From Coxiellaceae bacterium (lineage in GTDB: Bacteria; Pseudomonadota; Gammaproteobacteria; Coxiellales; Coxiellaceae): a stretch of 7,621 bases of DNA. Position 1 is the stretch's first letter. Each line of letters begins with the position of its first letter. The position numbers were made by a program, and so were the translations under genes. The notes below the pieces were generated by a model, which searched no databases, had not been told where the DNA came from, and worked only from the letters and a program-made list of their open reading frames with translations. Where the stretch lies: contig JABABH010000261.1 in NCBI GenBank assembly GCA_014238325.1, forward strand, positions 1 to 7,621. The letters run 5' to 3'. This document shows positions 1-6,073 of the stretch, in pieces.

Positions 1-184
1 AACATAACCATACCATCATCCCAGCAAAGAAAAAACGTTTCATAGGCTGCTTTTTTATAATCACTGAACCACGAAGCTTGATAGTACTTGAAAAACGAAT
101 GAAATATCGATGCATCCTTATCTCCTATGTCATGTAAGCTATTAAATTATAAAATGAACTTTGAGTGATGAATCAGAACTGCCT

Positions 185-207
185 CTATGACTATATGACT
201 ATATGAC
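185..207. repeat. short tandem repeat, 8-base unit
   Basis: The unit CTATATGA occurs twice in tandem (191-198 and 199-206), preceded by a shortened copy CTATGA at 185-190. It lies just beyond the stop codon of the uspA-family gene. It is probably a simple slippage repeat; no function is visible. The rest of 1-220 shows no gene, and I saw no convincing terminator for the minus-strand gene there: an A-run at 29-34 and a T-run at 51-56 could pair only through A-T bases. Confidence 0.6.
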
Positions 208-220
208 GCCAATAGAACAT

Positions 221-667
221 CTATGTTTCATCATGCTGATGCACGTGAATGGTTAATACATCGCATCGAGCATAATGAAAAATTGCTGTTGCAGCCGAGC
301 CCAATAATCGATCAAAACCGTGATAAGCATAAGCGCCAACGACCACTAAGTCGGCATCTAATTGATCAGCCAAATCAATGACAGATGATTTTAGAGGTCC
401 TGAGATCACGTGCTGTCTATCTATAGTAACGTCGATGGAATGAGCTAATCGATGCATCAATTTTCGTGCTTGCGTCTCAATTTCATGCTCTAAATCAATA
501 TTAATAGGGATAGAAAATTCGCCTCCATACACTATAGGAGAATGCTCTATCACGTGCACTATATCTATGGTTGCCCCGGCAAGATCAGCAATAGTCTTGG
601 TCCGATCAACAATTTGCTGACTCTTTTCAGAAAGGTCCGTTGCGATCAGTATATGTTTATATTTCAT
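221..667 (-). CDS. uspA: universal stress protein, UspA family
   Basis: A 148-residue single-domain Usp protein, the usual size for a free-standing UspA-type protein (about 140-150). It opens with the typical beta strand ending in Asp (HILIATDLS, Asp11). Near the C terminus (residues 108-124) it has the region that forms the nucleotide loop in ATP-binding family members, ending in the small-residue pair Gly123-Ser124. The motif is not perfect: the second glycine of the G-x-x-G element is Ala114 (GAYA), so ATP binding is uncertain. Such proteins are soluble cytoplasmic dimers linked to stress survival; the exact role is not readable from sequence. The start is chosen because AAGGGG lies 7 bases and AGGAG 1 base upstream of the ATG, and MKYKHILIATD is a normal family N terminus. 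It stands alone, with no same-strand neighbour close by. The symbol is a family name, since several paralogues usually exist. Confidence 0.9.
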   Translation of the reverse strand: MKYKHILIATDLSEKSQQIVDRTKTIADLAGATIDIVHVIEHSPIVYGGEFSIPINIDLEHEIETQARKLMHRLAHSIDVTIDRQHVISGPLKSSVIDLADQLDADLVVVGAYAYHGFDRLLGSAATAIFHYARCDVLTIHVHQHDET

Positions 668-693
668 ACTCCTGCCCCTTAGTCGTCATCTTG

Positions 694-725
694 CTTATTA
701 ATCAGGCTCATGATTATTTAATAAG
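694..725. promoter_or_regulatory. interrupted palindrome over the uspA -10 region
   Basis: The left arm CTTATTAATCA (694-704) and the right arm TGATTATTTAATAAG (711-725) are reverse complements except for four extra bases in the right arm. They flank the spacer GGCTCA. The outer 8 bases (694-701 and 718-725) match exactly. The element covers the proposed -10 hexamer and start point of the uspA-family gene, where a repressor or other dimeric regulator could bind. Equally it could fold as a hairpin in DNA or RNA. The regulator is unknown. The symmetry is seen directly; the operator role is inferred. Confidence 0.35.
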
Positions 726-737
726 GCTCCCCGTCAA
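710..737 (-). promoter_or_regulatory. candidate sigma-70 promoter of uspA
   Basis: Read on the minus strand, TTGACG (732-737; five of six matches to the -35 consensus) is followed after 16 bases by AATCAT (710-715; four of six matches to the -10 consensus). Transcription would start near 703, giving a leader of about 35 bases to the ATG at 667. The position and orientation fit the uspA-family gene, which has no closer candidate. This is consensus matching only. Confidence 0.4.
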
Positions 738-931
738 AAAGTACACCATTATTGGCGAGGATAGGAAGATTGGCGATCTGCATCACCTATTAGGGGTTAC
801 TCAGATCATTCCCATACGACATAAGCAAGCAATAAGAAAATAGGGTGAGCACTAACTAACTTACCCATACAGCATTCTTATTCGTGGTACAGACACCTAC
901 CTTCACCACATCTTAATAACACTGTTAATAA

Positions 932-1049
932 TAAAAGGGGTGGAGTCCACTCCATATGCTCTATCCTCAACCTGAAACCCCGTGCAACACAAGGATCTCC
1001 GTCTTAAATAGCACATTCACGGTCCATGATGATACACCCACCCCTTTTA
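932..1049 (-). ncRNA. candidate structured RNA closed by a 12-bp inverted repeat
   Basis: TAAAAGGGGTGG (932-943) and CCACCCCTTTTA (1038-1049) are exact reverse complements, 94 bases apart. Read on the minus strand, the 3' arm ends in CCACCCC and runs into TTTTATTATT, which resembles a stem followed by a U-rich tail. Inside, a smaller hairpin TGGAG-TGGA-CTCCA (941-954) overlaps the 3' arm, so the two pairings exclude each other. The whole would be an RNA of about 118 nt. No known RNA family is recognised and no promoter was found. Alternatives: the ends of a small decayed mobile element, or chance symmetry in a C/G-run context. The repeat is seen; the RNA is inferred. Confidence 0.2.
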
Positions 1050-1111
1050 AAATTACGCTAGATAAGTTATTTGGGTGTCCCCCCAAGGGAGAATCCAATG
1101 CACCCTTCTGA
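956..1111 (+). other. possible small open reading frame, 51 codons
   Basis: An ATG-started frame of 51 codons ending in TGA. A purine-rich stretch (GGGGTGGAG, 937-945) ends ten bases before the ATG, which is rather far for a ribosome binding site. An AATAAT hexamer (927-932) could be a -10 element, but no good -35 lies upstream. The product would be proline-rich, with three cysteine/proline clusters and no membrane segment or known motif; segments include TPFKITLDKLFGCPPKGES. It lies across the inverted repeat at 932-1049, and an antisense frame (967-1170) is also open for 67 codons but lacks an ATG. It may be a real small gene, the head of a decayed one, or chance. I do not recognise it. Confidence 0.2.
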
Positions 1112-1148
1112 CTAAAAATCCTTGTCAAAACATTTAACTTATTTAGGT
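1063..1148. repeat. pair of 14-base near-identical direct repeats
   Basis: TAAGTTATTTGGGT (1063-1076) and TAACTTATTTAGGT (1135-1148) agree at 12 of 14 positions, with a 72-base period. Each is followed by a C-run and then a G-run (TCCC/GGGA at 1078-1090 after the first; CCC then GGGG after the second), so similarity continues loosely beyond the repeat. The first copy also sits in a GGGTG/CACCC pairing (1073-1077 with 1101-1105). This could be a local duplication, paired protein-binding sites or mobile-element ends. No function can be assigned. Confidence 0.45.
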
Positions 1149-1154
1149 CCCGGA

Positions 1155-1178
1155 GGGGATAGCTGCAAGCCTATCCCC
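1155..1178. other. 8-bp perfect hairpin
   Basis: GGGGATAG (1155-1162) pairs exactly with CTATCCCC (1171-1178) around the 8-base loop CTGCAAGC. No T-run follows on either strand, so it is not a standard intrinsic terminator. A weaker hairpin (GTTGG 1184-1188 with CCAAC 1199-1203) follows immediately. Both could be part of a structured transcript or simply extragenic palindromes. Confidence 0.5.
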
Positions 1179-1426
1179 ACAAAGTTGGCTGTCCTTCTCC
1201 AACACAATCCCTGTCTTTGTTCTTCCGTAAACTAAATGTCCTTATCCTATTCCATGTCGCTCCTGCTTTGACTATTTGCTAATCTACATCCTTGAAACTC
1301 CATGAGAAGCAATATAACACCCGTGACAGCGAGATCAAATACCGACCAAGCGCAAAAGATGAACAGCCGGGAACGGCGCCCTATAGGCTTTAACTTAAAA
1401 ATACTAATATATTCATAAGGTTAAAA

Positions 1427-1442
1427 TGTTGCTTCGAAAGCA
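1427..1442 (-). terminator. weak candidate terminator downstream of aroE
   Basis: Read on the minus strand, a 5-bp stem TGCTT/AAGCA with loop TCG (1430-1442) is followed by ACATTTTAA. It lies about 93 bases past the aroE stop. The stem is short and the T-run is only four bases, so it is a poor intrinsic terminator, but it is the best one I found for the aroE cluster. Confidence 0.15.
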
Positions 1443-1534
1443 CACTAAGACATTATGACCGCTAAAAACAGAGAAAGATGACATCAAATTGAGAGATTGC
1501 TTGCACGGTATTAAGAAATACGGAAACTGAAGGC

Positions 1535-2374
1535 TTAACGCATTTCCCTGCGTATTGTCTCGCTAGCCAAACGAGTATTAGGATAGAGGCCAAACCACGA
1601 ATGAAAGGCCATCGCGTTGTGCTCGATCAACATACCCAAGCCATCCGCATAACCTGCCACTTTTTGAAACTCGATCGCCTCCCAAAAAGGCAAAGCGGCA
1701 CGCCCATAAGACAAATCGTAACAAAAACTATCTACACCCATGATAGCCATGGGTAAGTTCAAAACCCCCTGAGTATGACCAACGCTTGTCGCATGAATAA
1801 TCAGCGAATAAGGGCTATCGGTATGCAAACTTTCAAAATTAATATGTCTGACCTCCTCAGCAAACATGCCCATCTTCCTATCTAACTTCACTGCATTGCG
1901 GTGCGCTACCACAATTTCAGCTGGATGAGCTGACAATAATGCAGGTAAAATCCCCCGCACAGCACCACCCCCTCCCAGTATCAAGACTCGCTGCTGATAG
2001 AGCTGAATACCATAGTTTCTATCCAAGTCGCGCAACAATCCTACACCATCAAAATTTTCAGCATATACCGTGTTATCGACTCCAAACTGCAAAAGGCTGG
2101 CTGCCCGTGCCTGGTCAGCTCTTTCACTCGATGTTTGAGCCGCATCAAAAGCTTCCTGCTTAAAGGGCAGAGTAATATTTAAACCTTGCCCACCCTCTTC
2201 TTGAAATTTGCGAATAGCGGACAAAAATCCACGACGTCCAGGATCTAAGCCTATATACTCCATCGCCATAGGCCGACCCAGGAGTGCCATAAAGCATTCA
2301 TAGATCATAGGCGATACGCTGTGATGAACCGGATGACCAATGACACCATATTTGGGTCGATCTGCCTCAATCAT
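1535..2374 (-). CDS. aroE: shikimate dehydrogenase (NADP+), divergent
   Basis: A 279-residue AroE (E. coli 272) that would reduce 3-dehydroshikimate to shikimate with NADPH in the cytoplasm. Seen in order: shikimate-binding HSVSP (Ser19, Ser21), NITLPFK with catalytic Lys72, FDG with catalytic Asp109, the NADP glycine loop GGGGAVR (134-140), HRN (158-160, where E. coli has NRT), Tyr223, and the C-terminal GLGML block (245-249). Against my recollection of E. coli AroE, the stretch from Asn66 to Leu117 aligns without gaps. Within it, E. coli Asn86 becomes Ser93 and Thr101 becomes Phe108; further on, Gln244 becomes His252. Catalytic residues are intact, so I call it aroE, but a YdiB/quinate-type or altered-substrate paralogue is possible. 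The start lacks a strong Shine-Dalgarno sequence. It follows dacB by 36 bases and is probably co-transcribed with it. Confidence 0.87.
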   Translation of the reverse strand: MIEADRPKYGVIGHPVHHSVSPMIYECFMALLGRPMAMEYIGLDPGRRGFLSAIRKFQEEGGQGLNITLPFKQEAFDAAQTSSERADQARAASLLQFGVDNTVYAENFDGVGLLRDLDRNYGIQLYQQRVLILGGGGAVRGILPALLSAHPAEIVVAHRNAVKLDRKMGMFAEEVRHINFESLHTDSPYSLIIHATSVGHTQGVLNLPMAIMGVDSFCYDLSYGRAALPFWEAIEFQKVAGYADGLGMLIEHNAMAFHSWFGLYPNTRLASETIRREMR

Positions 2375-2410
2375 GGTGCTAAATTCACTATGACCTATTA
2401 TCCAACATGA

Positions 2411-3847
2411 TTACATCTGCTCAACTAAATAACGGCATAATTGATCTTCTAACTGATGGTAGCGATATTGTTTGCCTAAAAAACCACTCAACATCAATAC
2501 AAAAGAGAGTGTATGACCAGAACGAGTATGCACATAACCCACTAACGCAGAAACCCCGGTCATAGATCCTGTTTTTGCCATAACGCGCTCTTTGTCTCTA
2601 ATCCAATGCATGCGCGCAATCAGTGTGCCATCCACACTGGCTCTTGGTAACGCAGCCAGCAGCGGTACCCTCACCGCATGGGTCTGATACGCAAAGGATA
2701 ATAAACGCGAAAACTGTAATGGCGTCACTAAATTATATCGAGACAAGCCAGAACCATCGTTAATATTGTTGTGTGAAAAATCAATACCTGTTGGTTTCAA
2801 TATCTGTTTTAAAGCACGCAAACCATTTTGAACCGATCCTGAACGTCGATAATAATACTCACCTATTTTTTTTAGCAAAGATTCTGCAATCAAGTTATCC
2901 GATTTTTTTAACATCTCAGTCACCATTTCATATAAGGCAACAGACGGGTGGTCAGCCATCTCTGTGGAAGGATGCCCATATGGGTGGTGCAGTACATTTA
3001 CGGATCCTGTCCATGCGATACCCTGTTGAATGAGCATACGACTAACCAAAACTTTGGCATAAAGTATAGGGTTACGTATAGCTAAGGTGCGCTGCTGCGA
3101 GCCCCACTTTTGATTGATACAACCATAGATCGTATAACGGTTGTCTGCATGACTATAAATCAGAAAAGGGCAATTAGGTTCATTACCATGCGTGGTGCGT
3201 ACATGATTTTCAAAACTCACCACAGCATCTGGCAAGGCACTCTTCAATTGAGGAGGAGCATACATCGTTTTAGAGGGAGTCATCTGTAGAGCAAATGCAT
3301 TACGATTTAAATTAATCGCTTGTAATGGTGCGGCATAACTATAACTTAAATCATCCCACAGCCAACCTGGCGGATAAGGAATCTCATTATACGCACTACT
3401 ATCTAAATAAACGGAACCCATGATTTTTCTAATACCCTGGGCTTTCAGTGTTAAAAGTAATTGTTTTAAATCCGATACTCGCAAACTGGGATCTCCAGAA
3501 AAACGAATCACTACATGACCCATAAGTGTATGATCTTGAACCAAGCCATCTCGATATAGCGTGGTATGAAAACGATAATGCTGATTCAAATAATACAAGG
3601 CAGCAATCGCTGTAAATAATTTTTGTGTACTGGCTGGCGGGTATAAAAGATTCGTATTCTGACCAAAAAGAACACGTCCAGAATCAAGGTCTCGTACCAC
3701 CATACCAACATTCACGGGCACACGAATAGCTTTTAAAATATTCTGTATATCATGTTGTTTTTCTACTATGTCATACGATAGCCCTAAAGCACAGCAAGGT
3801 AAGCATATCATGTTTATTACAAGGAGCATCTGGCGCAAACGGATCAT
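2411..3847 (-). CDS. dacB: D-alanyl-D-alanine carboxypeptidase/endopeptidase, PBP4
   Basis: A 478-residue class C penicillin-binding protein (peptidase family S13); E. coli PBP4 has 477. All three active-site motifs are present: SxxK as Ser73-Thr-Gln-Lys76, SxN as Ser316-Asp-Asn318, and KTG at 425-427. The nucleophile is Ser73. The large insert between the first two motifs is typical of the family. The enzyme removes terminal D-Ala and cleaves peptide cross-links in periplasmic peptidoglycan. Residues 1-22 look like a Sec signal peptide (basic MIRLR, then a hydrophobic stretch, possible cleavage near CCALG); there is no clear lipobox. The frame is open 30 codons further upstream (to 3937), but that stretch is hydrophilic, would precede the signal peptide and overlaps the preceding gene. 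The ATG at 3847, overlapping that gene's TGA as ATGA, is therefore preferred and implies translational coupling. Confidence 0.93.
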   Translation of the reverse strand: MIRLRQMLLVINMICLPCCALGLSYDIVEKQHDIQNILKAIRVPVNVGMVVRDLDSGRVLFGQNTNLLYPPASTQKLFTAIAALYYLNQHYRFHTTLYRDGLVQDHTLMGHVVIRFSGDPSLRVSDLKQLLLTLKAQGIRKIMGSVYLDSSAYNEIPYPPGWLWDDLSYSYAAPLQAINLNRNAFALQMTPSKTMYAPPQLKSALPDAVVSFENHVRTTHGNEPNCPFLIYSHADNRYTIYGCINQKWGSQQRTLAIRNPILYAKVLVSRMLIQQGIAWTGSVNVLHHPYGHPSTEMADHPSVALYEMVTEMLKKSDNLIAESLLKKIGEYYYRRSGSVQNGLRALKQILKPTGIDFSHNNINDGSGLSRYNLVTPLQFSRLLSFAYQTHAVRVPLLAALPRASVDGTLIARMHWIRDKERVMAKTGSMTGVSALVGYVHTRSGHTLSFVLMLSGFLGKQYRYHQLEDQLCRYLVEQM

Positions 3848-4413
3848 TTGGACATCAGCACGCTTGAAGTCTCCCGTGTGACCATCATCACGGTGAGCAC
3901 TGCCGTCAAAATAATCAGTGGAATCATGACACACCACACATATAGCAATGAAAATGCAGCCGTCATGGCAAAAATACCTAATAATACACCAATGAGTATA
4001 AATAAAATCTCTGAATAAATACCTACCAGATACAAAGTAAGCCCCAATACTAAAAGGGTAACCACACCAGCTTGTTTAATCGTTAACACATGGTGGTACA
4101 AAAAAAATGCAATCATAGCAATAGTTAGAATGGCACCTACCCAATGTAACCCTACCTGTCCTATACTCGCTGTCATACTTGTTTTTCCGCAATACTGCAA
4201 ATACCCTACCCATGCCAAGCACAACACCGCATCCATCCCTGTCATCACACAGGCAGACACCCAATAGGCAAATGCAGACATACTGATCGCCACCAAGATG
4301 CACACCATGGCTGCAAGCATAGCAAACACGATAGCAATACGCACTTGCTGATGGCGTGTCTCCCCCTGTTGTAACCGCGCTTTCAACACGTTGAATTGTT
4401 TAGATCGTTTCAT
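3844..4413 (-). CDS. unidentified integral membrane protein, about six segments
   Basis: A 189-residue protein I do not recognise. After a basic, hydrophilic N terminus (residues 1-25, rich in Lys/Arg/Gln) come about six hydrophobic segments, near 26-48, 50-72, 86-107, 113-133, 136-154 and 157-177. A polar linker of about 10 residues lies around 75-85. Charge distribution suggests a cytoplasmic N terminus. It has scattered cysteines (38, 55, 65, 75, 161) but no paired-cysteine, ATPase or transporter motif. The start is supported by a purine-rich GGATAGGTGG just before the ATG. Its TGA stop overlaps the dacB ATG (ATGA), so it is the first gene of the dacB-aroE cluster. That suggests, but does not show, an envelope-related role. 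Confidence 0.75.
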   Translation of the reverse strand: MKRSKQFNVLKARLQQGETRHQQVRIAIVFAMLAAMVCILVAISMSAFAYWVSACVMTGMDAVLCLAWVGYLQYCGKTSMTASIGQVGLHWVGAILTIAMIAFFLYHHVLTIKQAGVVTLLVLGLTLYLVGIYSEILFILIGVLLGIFAMTAAFSLLYVWCVMIPLIILTAVLTVMMVTRETSSVLMSK

Positions 4414-4696
4414 GCCACCTATCCAATACGGCTCTTTAAAGAGGTACTAAGACACAAAGTTTGAACCATTCGTCCACCAAAATTATGTGTCCATCCGTCC
4501 AAAAACAAGGTGAATAGCCCCTACTTATCACATGAAGTGTATCAGAAATCCTAATCAATCTGAACTGAAGCGCATCCAAAAGTGCAAAAGTTCAACAATT
4601 AAGTTTTCGTGAAGGGCGCATAGAGAAATTTATAACAACCTCTAGATAAATAGCAAAGAATCACCTAAACTAAACTCATCAGCGATCGGAATTTAT
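4414..4696. promoter_or_regulatory. divergent intergenic region between the dacB cluster and trkA
   Basis: This 283-base gap must hold promoters for both directions, but neither is clear. For trkA the best -10 is TATAAC (4631-4636), five of six to consensus, with no good -35. For the minus-strand cluster, CATAAT (4482-4487 read in reverse) is a possible -10, with only a poor TTGTTT 15 bases upstream. A perfect 12-base palindrome, CTCTTTAAAGAG (4432-4443), lies 19 bases before the membrane-protein ATG and could be an operator. An ATG frame of 26 codons (4532-4612) has no ribosome binding site. I saw no riboswitch-like or terminator structure. Confidence 0.4.
4432..4443. promoter_or_regulatory. 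12-base perfect palindrome upstream of the dacB cluster
   Basis: CTCTTTAAAGAG reads the same on both strands. It sits between 19 and 30 bases before the start codon of the membrane-protein gene, in its presumed leader or operator region. A dimeric regulator could bind here; none is identified. Chance is not excluded, because the centre is the simple sequence TTTAAA. Confidence 0.25.
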
Positions 4697-6070
4697 ATGA
4701 AAATTATCATACTGGGTGCTGGACAAGTTGGCGGCTCATTAGCTGAAATACTCATAGAAGAACATCACGACATTATCTTAGTTGATAAAAATGAAGAGCG
4801 CCTACAGTATTTTTCCAATCGACTAGATATTCAAACCATACCCGGGCATTGCGCCTTTCCCGATGTTTTGCGTAGTGCTGGCGCCAAAGATGCTGATATG
4901 ATCATTGCCGTGACTAACAGTGATGAAGCCAATATGCTCGCCTGCCAAGTCGCTTATTCTTTATTTCATGTGCCTAAAAAAATTGCACGAGTTCGCTCTT
5001 CACATTATTTTGTCAATAAAGCACTTTTTGGGAAAGAAAATTTACCCATTGATGTGTTTATCAACCCAGAACAACTGATCACAAACCATATAGCACAGTT
5101 ATTATTACATCCCGGTGCATTACAAGTGCTTGAGCTGGGTTCGGGGGCAGTAAAAATAGTCAATTTAAAACCTGCCTATGGCAGCACCTTGATTGGTAAA
5201 ACCATTGCGACCCTATATGATTCAGTACCGATCGTTGAATTTCGTATGATCGCTTTATTGCGCCATGATGAACCTGTCGCCTTAGAAGCAGACACCACCA
5301 TTGCTGTGGGAGATGAAGTCTTTCTCATCGCAGCCACCGAAGACATCGGCATTTTAATGACTACTTTTTACCCGAAAAAGAAAAGATATAAGCGCATTAT
5401 GATCGTTGGGGGTGGTCATATTGGAAGCCTTTTAGCAGAAACCTTACAAGATGAATACTATGTGAAGCTGATCGAACCCGATCATCAACGTTGCGAATCT
5501 TTAGCTGCACAATTGACAAATGTGATTGTTCTCTGTGCAGAAGCCAGCGATGAAGAATTGCTGATGAATGAAAATATTGAAAACACCGACGTACTCATTG
5601 CCGTCACCGATGATGATGAAACGAATATTATTACCTGTATCCATGCGAAACGCTTAGGCGTCAAACAAACCATAACTTTAATCGCGCGCGCCGCGTATAC
5701 AAATCTCATCGAAACCGGCCCCATTAATATCGTCATATCACCACAATTAGTCTCGGTTGGCTCTATTCTGACGCATGTGCGTCACGGCGATGTCGTACAA
5801 GTCCATGAACTCAGACGAGGTAGAGCAGAAGCCATCGAAATGATCGCGCACGGTGACTACAAAACTTCAAAAATTGTGGGTCGACGTGTGTCGGAATTAG
5901 CATGGCCACCTCACACGACGATTGGTGCGATTATTCGTGGGCATACTGTGATGATGGCACAACCCGATACTATGCTGGAATCCAATGATCACGTGATCCT
6001 ATTGATGGCTGATAAAAAATATATTGCCCAGCTAGAAAAAATATTTCAAGTTAGCCCAGGATTTTTCTAA
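4697..6070 (+). CDS. trkA: Trk potassium uptake system regulatory subunit TrkA
   Basis: A 457-residue protein (E. coli TrkA 458), similar along its whole length. It is the cytosolic ring-forming subunit that binds NAD(H) and other nucleotides and gates the TrkH channel. It has the duplicated RCK architecture: a first Rossmann domain with GAGQVG (7-12) and acidic Asp30, then a TrkA-C domain (about 145-217), a second Rossmann domain with GGGHIG (238-243) and Glu260, and a second TrkA-C domain (about 365-450). Both glycine loops and both acidic residues are intact, so both nucleotide sites look functional. The N terminus MKIIILGAGQVGG fixes the start, although only a weak GGA precedes the ATG. 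trkH follows after 3 bases. Confidence 0.97.
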   Translation: MKIIILGAGQVGGSLAEILIEEHHDIILVDKNEERLQYFSNRLDIQTIPGHCAFPDVLRSAGAKDADMIIAVTNSDEANMLACQVAYSLFHVPKKIARVRSSHYFVNKALFGKENLPIDVFINPEQLITNHIAQLLLHPGALQVLELGSGAVKIVNLKPAYGSTLIGKTIATLYDSVPIVEFRMIALLRHDEPVALEADTTIAVGDEVFLIAATEDIGILMTTFYPKKKRYKRIMIVGGGHIGSLLAETLQDEYYVKLIEPDHQRCESLAAQLTNVIVLCAEASDEELLMNENIENTDVLIAVTDDDETNIITCIHAKRLGVKQTITLIARAAYTNLIETGPINIVISPQLVSVGSILTHVRHGDVVQVHELRRGRAEAIEMIAHGDYKTSKIVGRRVSELAWPPHTTIGAIIRGHTVMMAQPDTMLESNDHVILLMADKKYIAQLEKIFQVSPGFF

Positions 6071-6073
6071 ATT

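Larger units (their letters stand above)
738..1534. other. long gene-poor region with several inverted repeats
   Basis: About 800 bases without a recognisable gene, between the uspA promoter and the end of aroE. I found no tRNA or rRNA, and none of the signature segments I know for tmRNA, RNase P RNA or SRP RNA. It contains a 12-base inverted repeat pair, two near-identical 14-base direct repeats, an 8-bp hairpin, one 51-codon open frame (956-1111) and a small hairpin with a GGAA loop at 1366-1377. In the same plus-strand frame as the 51-codon frame, stops fall only at 1109, 1160, 1280, 1391 and 1463. That is somewhat fewer than chance would give and could mean a decayed gene, but no family is recognisable. 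An old insertion, a decayed gene or an untranslated RNA locus are all possible. Confidence 0.6.

Noticed and set aside
640..843. Plus-strand open frame of 67 codons over the uspA start and promoter
   Set aside because: It overlaps the start of a clear gene on the other strand, has no ribosome binding site or family resemblance, and covers the uspA promoter signals.
967..1170. Minus-strand frame open for 67 codons
   Set aside because: It has no ATG and no ribosome binding site, and lies antisense to the better-started 51-codon frame; openness alone is weak evidence.
738..1534. Known structural RNA, CRISPR array or tRNA in the gene-poor region
   Set aside because: I found no regularly spaced identical repeats, no cloverleaf with a TTC-type arm, and none of the conserved segments of tmRNA, RNase P, 5S or SRP RNA.
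1939..2163. Plus-strand open frame inside aroE
   Set aside because: It is antisense to a conserved gene with intact motifs; its composition is that of a shadow frame.
3848..3937. 30-codon upstream extension of dacB
   Set aside because: It is hydrophilic, would bury the signal peptide, and overlaps the preceding gene by 94 bases; the ATG at 3847 gives the family length.
4076..4303. Second minus-strand frame inside the membrane-protein gene
   Set aside because: The frame at 3844-4413 gives coherent membrane segments and the ATGA overlap with dacB; this one gives neither.
4532..4612. 26-codon open frame upstream of trkA
   Set aside because: It has no Shine-Dalgarno sequence and its length is within chance, although the peptide is basic.
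5680..5695. GCGC-rich alternating purine-pyrimidine run in trkA
   Set aside because: It encodes conserved residues (LIARAA) within an intact gene; codon choice explains it.
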